A DNA stretch of 64,000 bases, taken from Diphasiastrum complanatum. Taxonomy: Eukaryota; Streptophyta; Lycopodiopsida; Lycopodiales; Lycopodiaceae. The stretch spans positions 4,808,806 through 4,872,805 of the forward strand of contig CM055108.1 in the NCBI GenBank assembly GCA_029204225.1, in the 5' to 3' direction. The stretch's first letter is position 1, and each line of letters opens with the position of its first letter. A program made the translations under genes and the position numbers. The notes beneath the pieces were generated by a model. That model was not told the DNA's origin. It ran no database searches and worked only from the letters and a program-made list of their open reading frames with translations. Of this stretch, positions 10,469 to 21,200 are shown in pieces.

Positions 10469-11542
10469 TGTTAGATTTTTTTATGCTCAGTCTCAAACAA
10501 ATGGTTCAAGTAATGAGCATCCTGAAAAACCGAAGGCCGACTAAATATTTTCGGACCTTAACATTTTTCTCTTTGAGGTTCTTTTTCCTTAACCATTTTT
10601 TAGGCACCTTCGTCTTTTTCGCACCTTCGCGAAAAATGCGACACAGTGGCCAGAATGCCTTAGAAACCATTTTAACACACCTTCGTCCTTTTTGCCTTTT
10701 TCGTCCCTTCTCGCAAAAATTGTGACAAAGTGGCCAGAATGCCTTAGAAACCATTTTAAGGCACCTTCAGCTTTTTCGGTTTTTTTGCTGCCTCTAGTCT
10801 AAGGCACCTTCGGCATTTTCGCTGCTTTAGTCTAAGGCACCTTCGACATTTTTGCTACCTTTAATCTAAGGCACCTTCTCCTTTTTCGCAACCTTTAGTC
10901 TAAGGCGCCTTCGCCTTCTTCTCTGCCTTTAGTCTAAGGCACTTTTCGGCTTTTTCGGCTTTTTCGCCTTCTTTGCTGTCTTAAATCTAAGGGCGCCTTC
11001 AAGATTTACATACGTTAAGTCTAAGGGCACCTTCAAGATTTGCATATCTTTAGTCTAAAGGGAACTTTCAGGTTTTTCGCGTTTTTGCTACATTGGCAGA
11101 CCGACGTCGCCAACTTATCATCAACCCTAAAATAGCTGGAGAAACAAATATCCTAAGGGCGGTTATCAACTTTGTACAGATGCAAAACTGGAGTAAATGG
11201 CAGTTAAGGCATAAGATATTTTTCTCTCGACATTTGTAAATCTGTATATTAGTTGAATCAAGTTATGTAAGTGTTAATTAAATTTCTCTTTTAATTAGAG
11301 TGTTTTTGTAGCCAACGTTATCACGCTCAACAAGCTGAAGTTATTACTTCAAGCCATTGTACTCATGGTTGATATTAATCAAAGTGCAATTTTTGTCTCA
11401 TTACTGTGTCGTTCATTTGTGCAATCTGTATGAATTCTTCTACTTGAATATTTCTGCTGCTAACTGTTGCGTTTTCGTTCCTACACGCCCATGCTCAAAT
11501 CCTCGAGCTTCCGCTGCCGCTCATGCCCGCGGTTTTACGACA
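10469..11542 (+). mobile_element. 3' LTR (1074 bp) of plus-strand copia family A
   Basis: It runs TGTTAGATTT...TTTTACGACA directly after the PPT. It is the same family as the inverted LTR at 3578-4568. The downstream flank ACTCGCACACAT (11543-11554) is identical to the outer tip of the foldback arm at 5251-5262. Confidence 0.9.
10600..11065 (+). repeat. LTR-internal minisatellite
   Basis: At least six imperfect units built on TTTAGTCTAAGGCACCTTCG plus a T-rich TTTTTCG spacer, and two copies of a GTGGCCAGAATGCCTTAGAA block (about 10645 and 10730). The inverted LTR at 3578-4568 carries the same array with a different copy number. Confidence 0.85.
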
Positions 11543-11959
11543 ACTCGCACACATGTCAAGGTGTTGACTTCATGTCGACGCATGTCAAAACCATCCAAAA
11601 CACCCCTCCCTCCCCCAAATGAATGGCCGACAAAATTTTGGATGCTTCTAAGTATGTCCGCTTTCAATCATCAATCGCCCGCTCTAAGCATCATCCACAT
11701 GTCTCGACCACAAGCCGCCACCTAGATCGTCGGCCGCCCATTGCCAGTCATCGACAGGCACAAGCAACTAGTATATAGATAAAACTATTTATGGTTTTGG
11801 ACACATGCATGTGAATGGAGGATAAGGATGTATGGGGTGGGGTATCCATACATCCTCTTTTGACACATTTTTTAGTTATAACTTTTGTTTATGTATGGGA
11901 AAAGTGCATCTCCCCACACATATATACATTCATGTGCATTGAGGATAGGGCCCATAAAA
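11543..11959. other. no gene seen; right flank of copia family A
   Basis: No coding sequence. It contains ATCGTCGGCCGCC near 11727, resembling the loop of the foldback element, so this may be a second, decayed copy of that element. Confidence 0.35.
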
Positions 11960-12450
11960 GAATGGATTCAATGTGAAAAATTTAAAACTTCAACTCTGAA
12001 GTTTAAGTCTTTGAAGTAATTTTAGAACTTCAACTTTGCACTTCTTTGAAGTTTAACTTTTTGTGAATCTATGTAATGTGGACCTTCAAGTAAATGGACA
12101 CATAATCTAAATAATCTAATTAAGGTGAAAGTATTAAAATTTCAACTTTAAATTAGAGTCCTTTGTGAATTTTGAATTTTACAAACCATTTAAATGGACA
12201 AGGAATCTATGTAACCTCATAGAATCTAATTAATGTGAAAGCTATAAAACTTCAACTGTGAAGTAATTTTAAAACTTCCACTTTGAAGTTCTTTGGAGTT
12301 TAACTCTTTTGTAAATGTTGAAAGTTGAAGTTTAAAAAAAAGATGTAAATGGACAAGGAATCTATGTAATCTCATAGAATTTTATTGGAATCTATGTAAT
12401 CTCATAAAACCTAATTGATGCAAAAGTTTTAAAACTTCAACTTTGAAGTT
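11960..12450. repeat. diverged tandem repeat, unit about 110-130 bp
   Basis: Three to four copies share the order CTAATTAATGTGAAAG, AAAACTTCAACTTTGAAG, AAATGGACAAGGAATC and TATGTAATCTCATA. Copies differ by many substitutions and small indels. No coding potential. Confidence 0.65.
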
Positions 12451-12662
12451 TCAAAAAGATGGAAAATGAAAATGGAAAATGAAACACTATAACTATGAAC
12501 TTTGAACTTGAAGTTACTTGAGAATATCGTAACATGCATTATTCCATAATTAACCTTTAACTTAAATATTCTCAAATTTTTGAATGCATTGTGAAGTTTT
12601 ATTACCCATTAATAATTAAATTTTCCAAAACAAAGATTAAAACAATATTAACTATTATAGGT

Positions 12663-12666
<4 letters not shown>

Positions 12667-12723
<57 letters not shown>
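12667..12723. repeat. (GA)n microsatellite
   Basis: About 28 near-perfect GA units about 620 bp upstream of the GDSL start codon. Confidence 0.95.
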
Positions 12724-12724
<1 letters not shown>

Positions 12725-12920
12725 ATGCGCAAGAGCGAGAGCGAGAGCGCAGAGCTTGATGATAAATAAGAAAAATTTAAAGAAAGATCTATCTCATAAC
12801 ATGAGGGTGGCAAAAACGTAAGAAGAGTGTTTTTATCCAATAACAAGGGAGTTACAAAGGAGTTTTTGTTGGTGCATGAAATAACATAATGAGCATGCTA
12901 AGCTATATACTCTACACACC

Positions 12921-13115
12921 TAGAAGAGTGCAGTGCTTATGAAATATATAAACCTCCCAGCATTGCTCCTAGATAGAGTGGAGTGCTTATGCAATATACA
13001 AACGTCCGAGCATTGCTCCTAGATAGAGTGGAGTGCTTATGCAATATACAAACGTCCGAGCATTGCTCCTAGATAGAGTGGAGTGCTTATGCAATATACA
13101 AACGTCCGAGCATTG
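12921..13115. repeat. 50-bp tandem repeat, four copies
   Basis: Copies start at 12921, 12971, 13021 and 13071. Copies two and three are identical, copy one is diverged and the last is cut at about 45 bp. The unit begins AGATAGAGTGGAGTGCTTAT. It ends about 230 bp before the GDSL start codon. Confidence 0.95.
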
Positions 13116-13343
13116 ATCTGAGGTGAAAATAACATATAACTCATCACATGACAGCATATTACTCATCTCATCACAATATCAAATAACTCATACACATGAC
13201 AACATCAAATTTGCCACGTTCAAATGGGGCAGTCATAAGAGCAAATACACTCTTTTTTATGTTCTGCTTTTTCTCTCTTTTGCTTTCAGTCCCTCGTTTG
13301 TCTCTGATCGTCTCGTCATGCGTTGAAGCTTTGACGAGGTGGC

Positions 13344-14951
13344 ATGGCTATGGTTGTCGCAATTGTGGTGAGCTTTGCGCTCTTATCCCTCACCATATAC
13401 TTTCATTCATCGCCCTCGGATTCTCCTTCTTTCAGCAGCTTCTCCTTCACACCCTCTTGTCCTCCCGGATTTGTAGCCTTTGGAAACTCTCTCACTGACA
13501 CTGGTAACAAGCTGCATCTCGTCCCGTCCCTTACAGCTTCGGGTAACCCTCCTTATGGGCGCACCTTCTTTCAGCGGCCTACAGGGAGATTCTGTGATGG
13601 TCGACTCGTGGTGGACTTCTTAGGTACGTACATTGCCTCTACTTTACACAAGACGGTGTCCGCAAGCTTCCTTCAGACTGACAAGAGTTCTGATGTTGGG
13701 TGTTTGAGCAGCGGAATCATTTGGCTATCCGTTTCTGTATCCCTACTTCAACAACAGTGGTGCCGATTTTAGGCATGGAGCTAATTTCGCAATTGCTGGG
13801 TCTACAGCTAATCTCGAGGTTGTGTCCCCTTTAACGCTTCCCGTGCAGGTGGACGAGTTCATTCTGCTCAAGGAGCAGGCACTGCTCACAGAAAATTTGT
13901 CACAGTCTGGTATACGCATTTCCCTATTCTTCCATGATCTGTTTAAGTATGCTTGGGATTTGTCAAGTCTAAGAATTTTCGGTGATGATAAAGTTGTGAT
14001 CAGTTCAATGTACGTACAGCAACTGCAAATAGTCAGCTCCCCAAGCGTTCATTCTTTAAAGAAGCACTTTATATCGTTGGAGAGATTGGAGAAAACGACC
14101 TCAGAAATGCGATTCTCATATTAAATTTGAGCATACCGCAGGTTGAAAGTACCATTGTGCCTCAGGCCGTAGCGGCCATAATCCAAAGTGCAAAGGTACG
14201 GTCTGACTGTTTCTGATTGAGAATGACCTTTAATCCTTGAATCAGCTGCCGATAGTTTTGTAGATTATTTGAAAAGGTGATCTCTCGTCGTTGATTAGAA
14301 AAATGCTTGCAGAGGTTGTACGCCGAAGGAGCAAAGAATTTTTTATTTGTGGGCATTTTGGCTCAAGGCTGCTCTGCTTATACCGTGACTCTTTTCAGCA
14401 CTCACAGCCCGGATGAGCTGGATTCTCTCGGCTGTCTGAAAAGTTTCAACAGTCTCGTTCAGGTGTTCAATTCTCAGTTGCAGTCTGCAGTTGAAGAGCT
14501 GAAGCAGCAAATTCCAGGCGCAGCCATTGTTTTTGCTGATTACTACAGCGCCAGCATGGCTATCTTCTCAAATCCCTCAAAATACAGTAAAGTGTTACAT
14601 TTATCGTTTCTTTGATTCGATCACTTTTACCACTTTAATGCGCACTTGTTATACCACTTTTATTTCTTTGATACGATGCTGACTGAGTGAACTGTGAATC
14701 TAACAGACTTTAGTACGAGGCTCAAGCTCCACGCCTGCTGTGGAATCGGGGGAAAGTACAACTTCGATCCTGACAGACGATGTGGTTTGGCTGCCGTAAA
14801 CGTGTGTTCCGATCCAAGCATCTACATCAACTGGGATGGCATCCACTTCACAGAAGCATTTTATCGGACCATTGCCAAATTCTTCTTAAGCGGACAGTTT
14901 CTGGATCCGCCCATCAACCTCATCAACTCTTGCTCTCTTTTGCCCATCTGA
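13344..14951 (+). CDS. GDSL esterase/lipase (SGNH hydrolase), five exons, apparently intact
   Basis: Exons 13344-13623, 13712-13946, 14033-14195, 14313-14586 and 14707-14951, all with GT-AG introns of 83-120 bp and consistent phases, give 398 residues, normal for plant GDSL lipases. The N-terminus is hydrophobic (residues 3-20), probably a signal peptide or anchor for secretion. Block I is FGNSLTDTGN with nucleophile Ser49; the usual Asp of GDS is Asn, a variant I believe also occurs in other plant members. Block III GEND has the oxyanion Asn193. A Cys-rich motif ACCGIGGKYN precedes block V DGIHFTEA, with Asp361 and His364 completing the triad. Exon joins restore family motifs, for example DFLAESFGYPFLYPYF across intron 1. 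By family it hydrolyses ester bonds of lipids or acylated sugars; the substrate cannot be read. The ATG is the first one in frame. Confidence 0.93.
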
Positions 14952-15032
14952 TTTTTCAGTCTTTATCAACAAATTCATAGAATACACGTGGTGGCTTATT
15001 TCTATGTCTATTAGATGACAGATGCTGTCAAG

Positions 15033-15038
15033 AATAAA
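15033..15038 (+). terminator. candidate polyadenylation signal of the GDSL gene
   Basis: AATAAA lies 82 bp after the stop codon, in an AT-rich 3' region. Confidence 0.5.
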
Positions 15039-15349
15039 TCCATAAGCCTGACAGCAGCATTAACTACAGTGACTGATCTTTATGAGTAGAAAGGTTACAA
15101 ACTTCAATATTCATCAACAATATTGCCACCTTAAGTACTTCAGTCCAAAATGATACGGTTTACAATAAATACATTCGATTAGTATCCTACTCACTCCTGC
15201 AACACGCATATACGCTTTAAATCACACTTGAATAGTTTGTCTTTTGTCTTGTAATTTCTAGAGCTTATAAACAGTACAAATTAGGCAAAGACATCTTTGC
15301 TTACAAAACTAAAAGCATGGTGGAGTGGCCTATTGTGGTAGGCGTAACC

Positions 15350-15411
15350 TTGGTAGGTCAAAGGTTTGAGCTAAAGGTCCTTGGTAGGTCAAAGGTTTGA
15401 GCTAAAGGTCC
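15350..15411. repeat. 31-bp tandem duplication
   Basis: Two identical adjacent 31-bp copies, each beginning TTGGTAGGTCAAAGG and ending CTAAAGGTCC. Confidence 0.95.
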
Positions 15412-15814
15412 CCGTTTGAGTTGAAATTAGCTCTTAGCTTACGACAAAGCATTCATAGAAATCTTGTTGCCTGCTATCATGTAATTACTCACCATATGTG
15501 TGGGATGGCTTATAGAGTATGACCGTGCGTGCATATATCCGATAAACCATATATCAATTGTTGCAACATTGGCACTAGAATGGATTTTATTGGTGAGTGT
15601 TATAACGTTTAAGTCCCAGTTGGCTAATATTCTTTCACAAAAGAGTTTATGAGCACAATCACTCATGAGTTGACAACTTGGTTGATCAATCACTAAGTTG
15701 ATATGAAAATCTTGATGACATAATTTGAAAAGTAGATTAGTTAATCTAGAGATTTTCTAAGATCAAAGGGAGTGATAGATTATTAAAGAGTATTATTTAA
15801 TAAATCGTTTATGG

Positions 15815-16054
15815 GATTGGAGTATGTGGTGCAATTCATGAATAGAATGACAACACAATGGATGATAATCCTACCATGCAATCAAAGCATATGTAGGGAT
15901 TTAAGAATGTCTCTAGAATGGTCTTATTTAAGTAGATTGGAGTATGTGGTGCAATTCATGAATAGAATGACAACACAATGGATGATAATCCTACCATTCA
16001 ATCAAAGCATATGTAGGGATTTAAGAATGTCTCTAGATTGGTCTTATTTAAGTA
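15815..16054. repeat. 120-bp tandem duplication
   Basis: Two adjacent 120-bp copies, starting at about 15815 and 15935, with only two substitutions seen. Because 120 is a multiple of three, it makes a repeat-containing small open frame (15811-16131), which I do not regard as a gene. Confidence 0.95.
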
Positions 16055-16766
16055 ATGCTCCAAGATTCAATATTGATCTGGGGAATGTGACATGTTTTAG
16101 GGTGAAGCTAAGTCTAGTTGTTGTCTTTTGATTATATTATCTAAGTATGCCATTTTTACATGATAGCTCAAAAGTTACGAATCTTTTGGTTATTTAAGAG
16201 GACTCAACATGCATCACTTGCAAGCCCTTGTTAACTCCATATTGAGTAAGAGAATGGTTATAATAAAGCTTGCTTAGTGAACGCACAATGATTTCAATTA
16301 TAAACCCTTTTTTTTTTCAAAAAGATTGTTTGCTTATTGATGATAGCTTTTGTTGGTCAGCCTATATGGCTAGCACACGATCTTAGATTGTATATTCTTA
16401 GCTAGATTGGTCATTACACCTTCCTCATATAAACATAGAAAGTCTATCATGTGAAGGTCCACATATACTAAGATTCTATGCATGAAGTAATTATAGTTGA
16501 TACTTTAGTGCAAGCTAAAGCTTTCCTTTAAATTTTATTGTGGTCCCCACTCTCTAGTGATATGTCCAAATGGCCTAATAATGAATAATAAGGCCAAAGG
16601 CCAACCATATAGTCTAAGTGTCACTAATGAATAAAAAAGGGCCCAAGGCCTGGTTATGCATAAAGTAAAGTAAATGTAAATAGACGCGGCGAATGTAATG
16701 AGCCGAGTCCATAACCCTCCTCGACACACAAAAAAAAAAAGATCCAATTATCGAAAAGAAACTAGA
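16055..16766. other. no gene seen; right part is the 3' tail of the minus-strand gypsy derivative
   Basis: No coding sequence. On the minus strand, after the chromodomain stop at about 16767, a GAGGAGGG purine run (about 16715-16722) could be a PPT and the bases below it an LTR. No second LTR was found to confirm this. Confidence 0.3.
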
Positions 16767-16960
16767 TCAAAGAGCAGCAAGTCCTGGTGCATCAACAAGT
16801 TGAGCAACATCTGATGTAGAGGAATTAACAAGTGCAGGAGGAGCACGATCATGATCCGCAAGTGATGGTGTATGATAAAAGACATCAATAGGCTCCCATG
16901 TGGCTTCCTCAACAGGATGACCATCGAACTGGACCAAAAACTGAATCTGCCAACAACATC
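16767..16960 (-). pseudogene. chromodomain of a Ty3/gypsy chromovirus
   Basis: The end of the minus-strand frame contains IQFLVQFDGHPVEEATWEP, matching the integrase-linked chromodomain of plant chromoviruses (pattern YLVKWKGYP-x-EEATWE). Immediately upstream there is no integrase core or GPY/F region. Instead the frame is Trp-rich sequence without family resemblance. In an active chromovirus this domain reads histone marks and guides integration. Confidence 0.7.
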
Positions 16961-18800
16961 GACTATGGTGAAGGCGAACCTGGTGAATGGCAGCTAGTAA
17001 GAAAGGGAACAACTTAAGATCAACATCATGGCGACGAAGGGAACATCTCGGCCGCATCATCTGAAACAAAGCAATATTGGACAACCAAGAATGCCAAGGA
17101 TTTAGAAGAAGATCAAGCAGCAACCAGGAATGCCAAGGTATACGTAATGCCCAAGATAGTGGAGGATTAGCCCAAAAGATAGGGACATCATACCAAGGTA
17201 TCCAAAAAGTCCGAGAAGGTAGAACTGCATCAGCAACGAGAAGCCAATAAAGAAATTGGAAAAGAGATGGACACTCATCGCGAATAGTCGCATCATACAC
17301 GTAACCATCAACCATATGTGCAAACTCAATGATATAGGTGTTCCAAGAAAAGATAGCAGCATCGGAAGACCAGCACCAAGGAGTAGGAACATAAGCAGGA
17401 TGACAGACACGTTGCAGTAGCATGGAAAAGTAAGCGATATGCCAGGAAACATGAATCACAAAGAGATCATCCTAACAAAGGATAGCTAAAATGGAGAAAT
17501 GTGCACCAGCATGGTCAAAAGCCCAAGGTATCCATAAGGCCCATGAATGAGAAGTAGCAATGGCACACGGTACCTTCAAGGCCCCTATCACGAGAAGAGC
17601 AGCATGCCAAAAGCTCCAGAAGGTCCAAGAAATCAATGCATCATCTAAAAAGACATGATGCATAAAAACAATAGCAACAAATCTAGAAAAAATAGAGGCC
17701 TCAACGGAAAAACTGTAGCTGAAAAACTCATCTAGAAAGACCTCATATGGACATACCAATCCATCATAGGATACACCAAAAACGGATGGAGAATCACACG
17801 ATCCGTTGGAACTGGCCGCAAGTGTAATCCCAAAGTACACACCAGCCGCACAAGTGAGGAATAGAAGAAATGCACTGGAATGAGGAACAAGATCCCCAAC
17901 ATCAGTAGCAAGCATCAGATCAATATCCACGTGTAGCTGAGAATATATCTGCACCATAGACGATCAGTAATGTGGAAAAACTAGCACCAATCAACAGGTC
18001 CAAATGGAAACCAAACTATACGTAATAACCAGGAATGTCGTATATCCATAGCATCGGCATGGACTACAACAAACCTATGTGTAGAAACACAAGGAGACTG
18101 AAGGATGCGCGTATACTCATCTAGAAAGATCCCAGCATATAAATACCCTAGATAAGTAATAGTGACCATCTCGCAAATATCCTCGGATGGAAAATGTGTA
18201 ACGGTAAGGGCCAAAGGCGCATGAATTATGTAAGGTACCATAGAAATATCATGAGACGGTTCACAAACCTCAAGCAAAGATCCATGGAGTAAAGCGAAAG
18301 AAGATACAACCTGATCACCAATAATGAGGGAACCATCAACCGTGGACCCGTGAAGAACCCCACAGAAATCAGCAGGAACATTAGCCATAACGGACTCAAG
18401 AGATGGAGATATAGAGACCAATGGAGAAAATACTGCACCAACCACCAAACCAGGAGGGCTATTTGAGGTATGCACAAAAGCAATAGTAGAAATACCACCA
18501 AGTATTTGGCCTGAATATCAATGAAACCAGGAAGGACCACTGAATACAATATTTGTGAATCAAGGCATATAGGCACAAGGCACACAACAACAACTTGTAA
18601 ATCCGAAGGAGCATCAACCTAAGGAAGAGGACCCACGACTGTTGAAAGTGAAGCAGCAACTGATGTACTCTGAATGGAAAGAAGAGCTGCATCCGGAGCC
18701 TTTGGCAGGCTACACATAAACCGCTTCCCGGTAACCAATTGATAGTCACCCTGGGAATCAATACCAGCAAGTGAATGATGCTGACCAACATGAGTAAAGG
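16961..18800 (-). repeat. diverged repeat region between gypsy protease and chromodomain
   Basis: Long minus-strand frames here carry no RT, RNase H or integrase motif. DNA motifs recur at irregular spacing: AGGAATGCCAAGGTATACG or shortened forms (about 17087, 17128, 17192, 17524, 18030) and CATCTAGAAAGA (about 17641, 17732, 18118, with a relative near 19190). In protein terms this gives recurring HSWLL/IPW and LDEY/LDEF patterns. I infer an ancient degenerate tandem array expanded inside, or replacing, the pol region. Confidence 0.45.
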
Positions 18801-18810
18801 AAAGTGTCTG

Positions 18811-19100
18811 CTAAGAGAGATCCACAACAACAGTACCAAGTGAAGGGAACCAGGCTGCACCAAAAATAATGTCATAGTGCTTCAGAGAAATGATGTAGAA
18901 ATCTGCCTGACCAGAAAAATCACCAATGCGATAATCCAAGCCCTGAATCATCTGAGAACTGGGAAAAGAATGGGAATGAGCAGCCTCAACACTGAGAGGC
19001 TGGGAAGCAGGAACAGGTGTAGCACGAATCTTGGTGGAAATGTAACTGCTAATGAATGAATGTGTACTGCATGTATCCACTAAAGCAATATACTCTCACC
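18811..19100 (-). pseudogene. Ty3/gypsy retropepsin-like protease
   Basis: The minus frame reads ALVDTCSTHSFIS near its start, the gypsy protease active-site region (normally DSGSTHNFI or DTGSTHSFI); here Gly is Cys. It continues to ISLKHYDIIFGAAWFPSLG, the conserved flap and ILG-x-x-WL motif, and stops at TAG near 18811. Another minus-strand frame (19261-19482) without known domains lies upstream. Confidence 0.75.
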
Positions 19101-19606
19101 CCGCATCTAGAATAATATGATCCACAAATGGGACAACATACGTAGGCATAATAACAGAAGCATCAACTGATAAGTTTTGGCCTAAATATGCATCTAGAGG
19201 AACCGCATACTCATCTAGACGAGTATCAACAAAATCACTAGTGAGTATACAATAGGACCATCATGAAATGTATAACCGTATGCCATATGGAGATCTACTG
19301 ACGGTAGCCAAAGCATCTGAAACCGTAGACCCATGAATAATATCGAAATAAGGAGCATATGCAACAACATCTATAGCATGGAGCTCAAGAACACGAGTAG
19401 CATCAAAGTACTCAACAACATTAAAGCATGGAACAATATCATCAATAGGATCATAGCATGCTATGTCAGTATCAAGGACCATATCAGCCGCAACCTGTAT
19501 ATGTGAATCAACATCAGTAGGAACCTGTATATGTGACTCTGACTCACTATGGGATAAAATGAAGAGCTCAGGTAGATCAATAACTATCTCAAGTTAATCA
19601 GGCAAC

Positions 19607-19690
19607 TTGATTAATAGTTCTTTATCATCATCATATGTAGATGATATGTTGCTATTTGGCAACAATATTGCTCTGACAAAAAAAAGAGCA
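19607..19690 (+). pseudogene. short copia reverse transcriptase fragment (YVDD)
   Basis: About 28 codons include SSYVDDMLLFGNNIAL, the copia catalytic strand-turn-strand. No neighbouring RT motif was found on either side. Confidence 0.6.
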
Positions 19691-19734
19691 AACCAAAGAA
19701 TATGTTGGATGATAATTAGTGCAGAAGCACTAAA

Positions 19735-19950
19735 GGATGCAGCAGTATCGGTTGCAATTCTGGCGGATGCAACACCGGTGGATGCAATCTGGCGGATGCA
19801 AACGACGGATGCAATCTGGTGGATACACCACTGGCGGATGCAATCTGTACTAACAAGTCGTTGGATGCACTTCGGACAGAAATGTTTTTGGAGGTCGTTG
19901 GATGCACGTCATCGGACACAAAGTCGTCGAATGCATGTCAGACACAAAGT
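19735..19950. repeat. GGATGCA-rich simple repeat cluster
   Basis: About ten occurrences of GGATGCA or close variants at irregular spacing (patterns such as GGCGGATGCAATCTGG). A run of G (19957-19966) follows. Confidence 0.8.
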
Positions 19951-19999
19951 CATCGGGGGGGGGGGGCGGGACACCGTTTTTTTGCTTGACGTCGGGTGC

Positions 20000-21200
20000 A
20001 CGATGGATGTGATTTCTTTAAAGTTTAAAAGCAGCGGGTGCAAGCGACGGTTCAACCAACAGGTCTCCCTCCCCTGAAAAAAATGCAAAATAGGTGGAGG
20101 GTGGTGGGGCGGTGGGTTTCTAGAATCGTGTGTGGTCGGGTATTAATCAAATGACGTTTTCGGATCCAATGTGTGCTGGTAGTGAATCAATGAATGCAAA
20201 AATGCATGCAGACAAGGAGAAACTCGGAGAATCAAAAGATAAACTAGTTGAAACGAATTCTTAATCAAGATGGAAGAAGGTTATCAGGAACATCAACGCC
20301 AATGTTTATTATTATTCTCTATTGTTCCTCTGACTGTTAGCGCTTATTCTCTGATTGACAAATTCCAGCTAGCTATCAGCCGACAGGGTCTGCTTGCTTC
20401 TAACTTCTATGATTTGCAGTATAGTGGTAATGCAATGGTGATGTACCCGCTTGTCAATTAGTACATCTACAATCTGATCTCGATCCTACTGATAATGGAT
20501 GTTCAACTTTGATATGGATCTATCAAAATTCGAATACCTATGTTCTACAGTCTCTTTTAAATGTTTCTTGAGTTCTTACAGATTGTAGATTATTGCTACA
20601 CTAATCTAAGTAAGAGCAGGGAATGGAATTGGAACTAATCTTAATCAATAAAACTGAAACAACTAAGATCTGCAATCCTACAAAATGCTTACTACAATTA
20701 TCACTCAACAATTGTAACAAGAACTCCTCAGGGAGTCAAACATAAAACAACATCAGATTAGAATGGTTTTGATCTACCACAAGGCCCTACACATCTACCT
20801 GATCTTAATCACAAATACAAACTTTAAAGGGGAAGAATCAACAACAAAACACATTCATACATCAGTACTCGAACTTAATGCATGAAAATGGAGCATAGAT
20901 GGGAGGATATTCAATTAACAATGCAACATCATTTCAGTACAGTATCTAGTGCTTGGAAACTCGTGGATGAGGCCTCTATGTATACCCACAAGTTGATGAA
21001 TCCAATTTTACAATACTTTGAATTCCATCTGTTACAATTGAGTGAATCCCATTTTATAAAGATTTGGGTTCCACCTCTTACATGATGATAGGAGGCCTCT
21101 TTATTAAAAATATAACTTAAGTTCAGAGAGTCTAAGTTACTAGCTCCCACGTGGTTTTCCATCTTTTGGAAATTACCATGGGGTTCACAGAATATACATT
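20000..21200. other. no gene seen
   Basis: Only short frames without family resemblance on either strand, AT-rich, no repeat structure noted. Confidence 0.4.

Noticed and set aside
12921-13115. CRISPR-like array
   Set aside because: The copies are adjacent 50-bp units without unique spacers, in a plant nuclear context.
15320-15430. Possible SINE or tRNA-like sequence around the 31-bp duplication
   Set aside because: The A box is imperfect and the B-box candidates (GGTTTGAGCTA, CGTTTGAGTTG) deviate; not enough support.
17102-18885. Several hydrophobic minus-strand open frames that look membrane-like
   Set aside because: They overlap in different frames over the diverged repeat region and carry no recognisable domain.
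20270-21162. Short open frames of 60-80 codons
   Set aside because: No homology, no start context, no codon signature; expected by chance in AT-rich DNA.
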